Source: Rufibacter latericius (GTDB lineage Bacteria; Bacteroidota; Bacteroidia; Cytophagales; Hymenobacteraceae). From it: DNA of 64,000 nt. The notes under the pieces are model-generated. The model had not been told where the DNA came from. It was given only the letters and a program-made list of their open reading frames with translations, and did not search any database. Positions 62,233 to 64,000 of this stretch are shown here, in pieces. A program made the translations under genes and the position numbers. Location: NCBI RefSeq assembly GCF_003721515.1, contig NZ_RJJD01000001.1, forward strand, positions 1-64,000, written 5' to 3'. Each line of letters opens with the position of its first letter. Position 1 is the first letter of the stretch.

Positions 62233-64000
62233 ATGAAACCAACCCTCTGGCAATGGCTTTTGCTGGTCCTGCTGTGGCCCTCGTTTGCCGCTTCTGCCCA
62301 AACGCTCTCAGATTCGGCCTACATTCGGGAAAACTACACCAAAACAGAACACCAGGTGGCCATGCGCGACGGTACCAAACTGTTCACCGTGGTGTATGCA
62401 CCTAAAGACAAAAGCCAGAAGTACCCCATTATGCTCAACCGCACGCCGTATTCGGTAGCACCGTACGGAGCAGATAAGTATAAAACCAGCGTAGGGCCTT
62501 CTTCAGACATGCTGCGCGAAGGCTACATTTTCGCGTATCAGGATGTGCGCGGCAAGTACATGAGCGAAGGCGAATTCATCAACATGAAACCCATCCTTGC
62601 CAAGAAGGGGAAAAAGGAGGTAGACGAAAGCACTGATTCGTATGACGCCATTGCCTGGCTGGTGAAGAACGTGCCCAACAACAACGGCCGCGTGGGCCAG
62701 TGGGGCATCTCGTACCCCGGTTACTACACCACCGTGGGCTTGCTCAGCAACCACCCCGCCCTGAAAGCCGCCTCTCCGCAAGCCCCGGTCACCGATTGGT
62801 TCTGGGACGATTTCCACCACCACGGTGCGTTCTTCTTGCCGCACGCCTTCAACTTCCTGGCTAGTTTTGGGCAGCCGCGTCCGCAGCCCTCTCCTACCGG
62901 CGCCCCGCGTTTTGACCACGGTACTCCAGATGGCTATGACTTTTTTATGCGGATGGGTGCCTTACCGAACGCTAACAGTCAATACCTGAAAAACCAGGTC
63001 TCTTTCTGGAACGACATCATGCAGCACCCTAACTATGACGCATTCTGGCAAGCCATGAACATTAGGCCGCATTTGAAGAACATCAAACCCGCCGTGATGG
63101 TGGTAGGCGGTTGGTTCGATGCCGAAAACCTTTTCGGGGCACTGGAAACCTACAAGACCATTGAGAAGAACAACCCGGGCACGTACAACACTATTGTGAT
63201 GGGACCTTGGTTTCATGGCGGCTGGGCCCGATCAACCGGGGAAAACCTGGGCAAAGTTTCTTTTAGACAAAACACCTCTGAGTTCTACCGGCCTAACATC
63301 GAAGCCAAGTTCTTCCGCCATTACCTGAAGGAGAATGGCAAAGGCAAGCCAGAACTGCCCGAGGCGTACATGTTCAACACGGGCGCCAACCAGTGGCGTG
63401 AGTTTGCGGCCTGGCCACCAAAAAACACGCAGGAACGGATGTTGTACTTCGGGCAGAACGGAAAACTCAGCTTTGAGAAACCCGCCGCCAGCGGCACCGG
63501 CTTTGACGAGTTCATCAGTGACCCAAGCAAACCGGTTCCTTTTTCTGAGGAAACCACCACCGGCATGACCCGCGAGTACATGACCGATGACCAGCGTTTC
63601 GCCAGCCGCCGCCCCGATGTGCTCACCTACCAAACCGATGTACTCACCGAAGACCTCACCCTGGCCGGAGAAATCCTCTCAGCGCTCAACATCTCCACCA
63701 CCGGTACTGATGCCGATTGGGTGGTGAAACTCATTGACGTATACCCAGACACGGCCCGCCAGAATGCCCACAACCCGGCCTCGGTGAAGATGGGCGGGTA
63801 CCAGCAGATGGTGCGAAGCGAGGTGCTTAGGGGCCGTTTTAGAAACAGCTACGAGAAACCAGAGCCGTTCACGCCCAACCAGGTGACAGCCGTGAACGTG
63901 CCCTTGCAAGACGTGCTGCACACCTTTAAGAAAGGGCATCGCATCATGGTGCAGGTGCAGAGCACATGGTTCCCGTTGGTAGACCGCAATCCGCAGAAGT
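62233..64000 (+). CDS. CocE/NonD-family hydrolase (partial, runs off the window end)
   Basis: The first 589 residues of an exported alpha/beta-hydrolase. A signal peptide ends FAASAQ (about residue 23). The nucleophile is Ser160 in GQWGISYPGYY, the acid is likely the Asp of VVGGWFDAEN and the base the His of MGPWFHGGW. The domain pattern matches the X-Pro dipeptidyl-peptidase/cocaine-esterase (PF02129) group, with the C-terminal jelly-roll domain starting near residue 440. The stop codon is outside the window. It may be a glutaryl-7-ACA acylase-like or peptidase enzyme; the substrate is not decidable here. Confidence 0.93.
   Translation, partial: MKPTLWQWLLLVLLWPSFAASAQTLSDSAYIRENYTKTEHQVAMRDGTKLFTVVYAPKDKSQKYPIMLNRTPYSVAPYGADKYKTSVGPSSDMLREGYIFAYQDVRGKYMSEGEFINMKPILAKKGKKEVDESTDSYDAIAWLVKNVPNNNGRVGQWGISYPGYYTTVGLLSNHPALKAASPQAPVTDWFWDDFHHHGAFFLPHAFNFLASFGQPRPQPSPTGAPRFDHGTPDGYDFFMRMGALPNANSQYLKNQVSFWNDIMQHPNYDAFWQAMNIRPHLKNIKPAVMVVGGWFDAENLFGALETYKTIEKNNPGTYNTIVMGPWFHGGWARSTGENLGKVSFRQNTSEFYRPNIEAKFFRHYLKENGKGKPELPEAYMFNTGANQWREFAAWPPKNTQERMLYFGQNGKLSFEKPAASGTGFDEFISDPSKPVPFSEETTTGMTREYMTDDQRFASRRPDVLTYQTDVLTEDLTLAGEILSALNISTTGTDADWVVKLIDVYPDTARQNAHNPASVKMGGYQQMVRSEVLRGRFRNSYEKPEPFTPNQVTAVNVPLQDVLHTFKKGHRIMVQVQSTWFPLVDRNPQK

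Overview
The window looks like a chromosome segment of a Bacteroidota bacterium of the order Cytophagales, most likely family Hymenobacteraceae (Rufibacter/Pontibacter-like). This is inferred from gene content, not from a search. The supporting signs are a PorP/SprF protein next to a type IX secretion (T9SS) type-B sorted protein, a complete alternative complex III plus aa3 oxidase cluster, Bacteroidota promoters (TTG, about 20 nt, TAnnTTTG), and almost no Shine-Dalgarno sites. I see no prophage, insertion sequence, CRISPR array or recognisable defence island.

Layout. 0.2-2.3 kb (minus): a tightly packed fur - STAS - purA operon. 2.8-6.0 kb: an outer-membrane barrel protein with a Lys/Thr/Ala linker, convergent with a bifunctional (p)ppGpp synthetase/hydrolase. 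6.1-10.5 kb (plus): tRNA-Leu(TAG), trigger factor, ClpP and ClpX, a proteostasis block. 10.6-14.2 kb (minus): lpxB, then a coupled binding protein - permease - QueD-like set with no ATPase. 14.5-16.9 kb (plus): hldD, an FRG-domain protein and a DUF2007-like protein. 17.0-24.3 kb (minus): a 1231-aa NtrY-like histidine kinase coupled to a 1184-aa predicted outer-membrane protein. 24.4-41.3 kb (minus): a 17-gene respiratory cluster (actABCDEF, coxII, coxI, ctaA, ctaB, two coxIII, coxIV, SCO, DUF420, a small membrane protein, DUF983). It encodes the route from quinol through alternative complex III to the aa3 oxidase, with heme A synthesis and assembly factors. 42.4-50.8 kb (plus): rpsF-rpsR-rplI, an HAD phosphatase, a GSCFA protein, a thioredoxin-fold DUF255 protein, a secreted unknown and priA. 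51.3-56.5 kb: a cupin-like secreted protein, then a PorP / lectin-domain T9SS pair flanked on both sides by paralogous apparent small-RNA genes, then a Rieske protein. 56.6-64 kb: a lipoprotein sugar dehydrogenase with a fused cytochrome c, an M14 carboxypeptidase, a lipoprotein, and a CocE/NonD hydrolase cut by the window end.

Two signals are not explained by ordinary genes. First, about 27 copies of a degenerate palindrome, nearly all exactly 36 bp (half-site close to GTTTTAGGGCTGTTTTCC), lie in most intergenic gaps, often just after stop codons; two lie inside reading frames. Second, two homologous non-coding units, about 52.0 and 55.9 kb, each have a conserved promoter, a closing stem with a compensating G-U change, and an identical 55-nt 3' end with an intrinsic terminator. 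They look like a previously unannotated small-RNA family.

All function assignments come from motifs and gene context read by eye. No database search or folding program was run.
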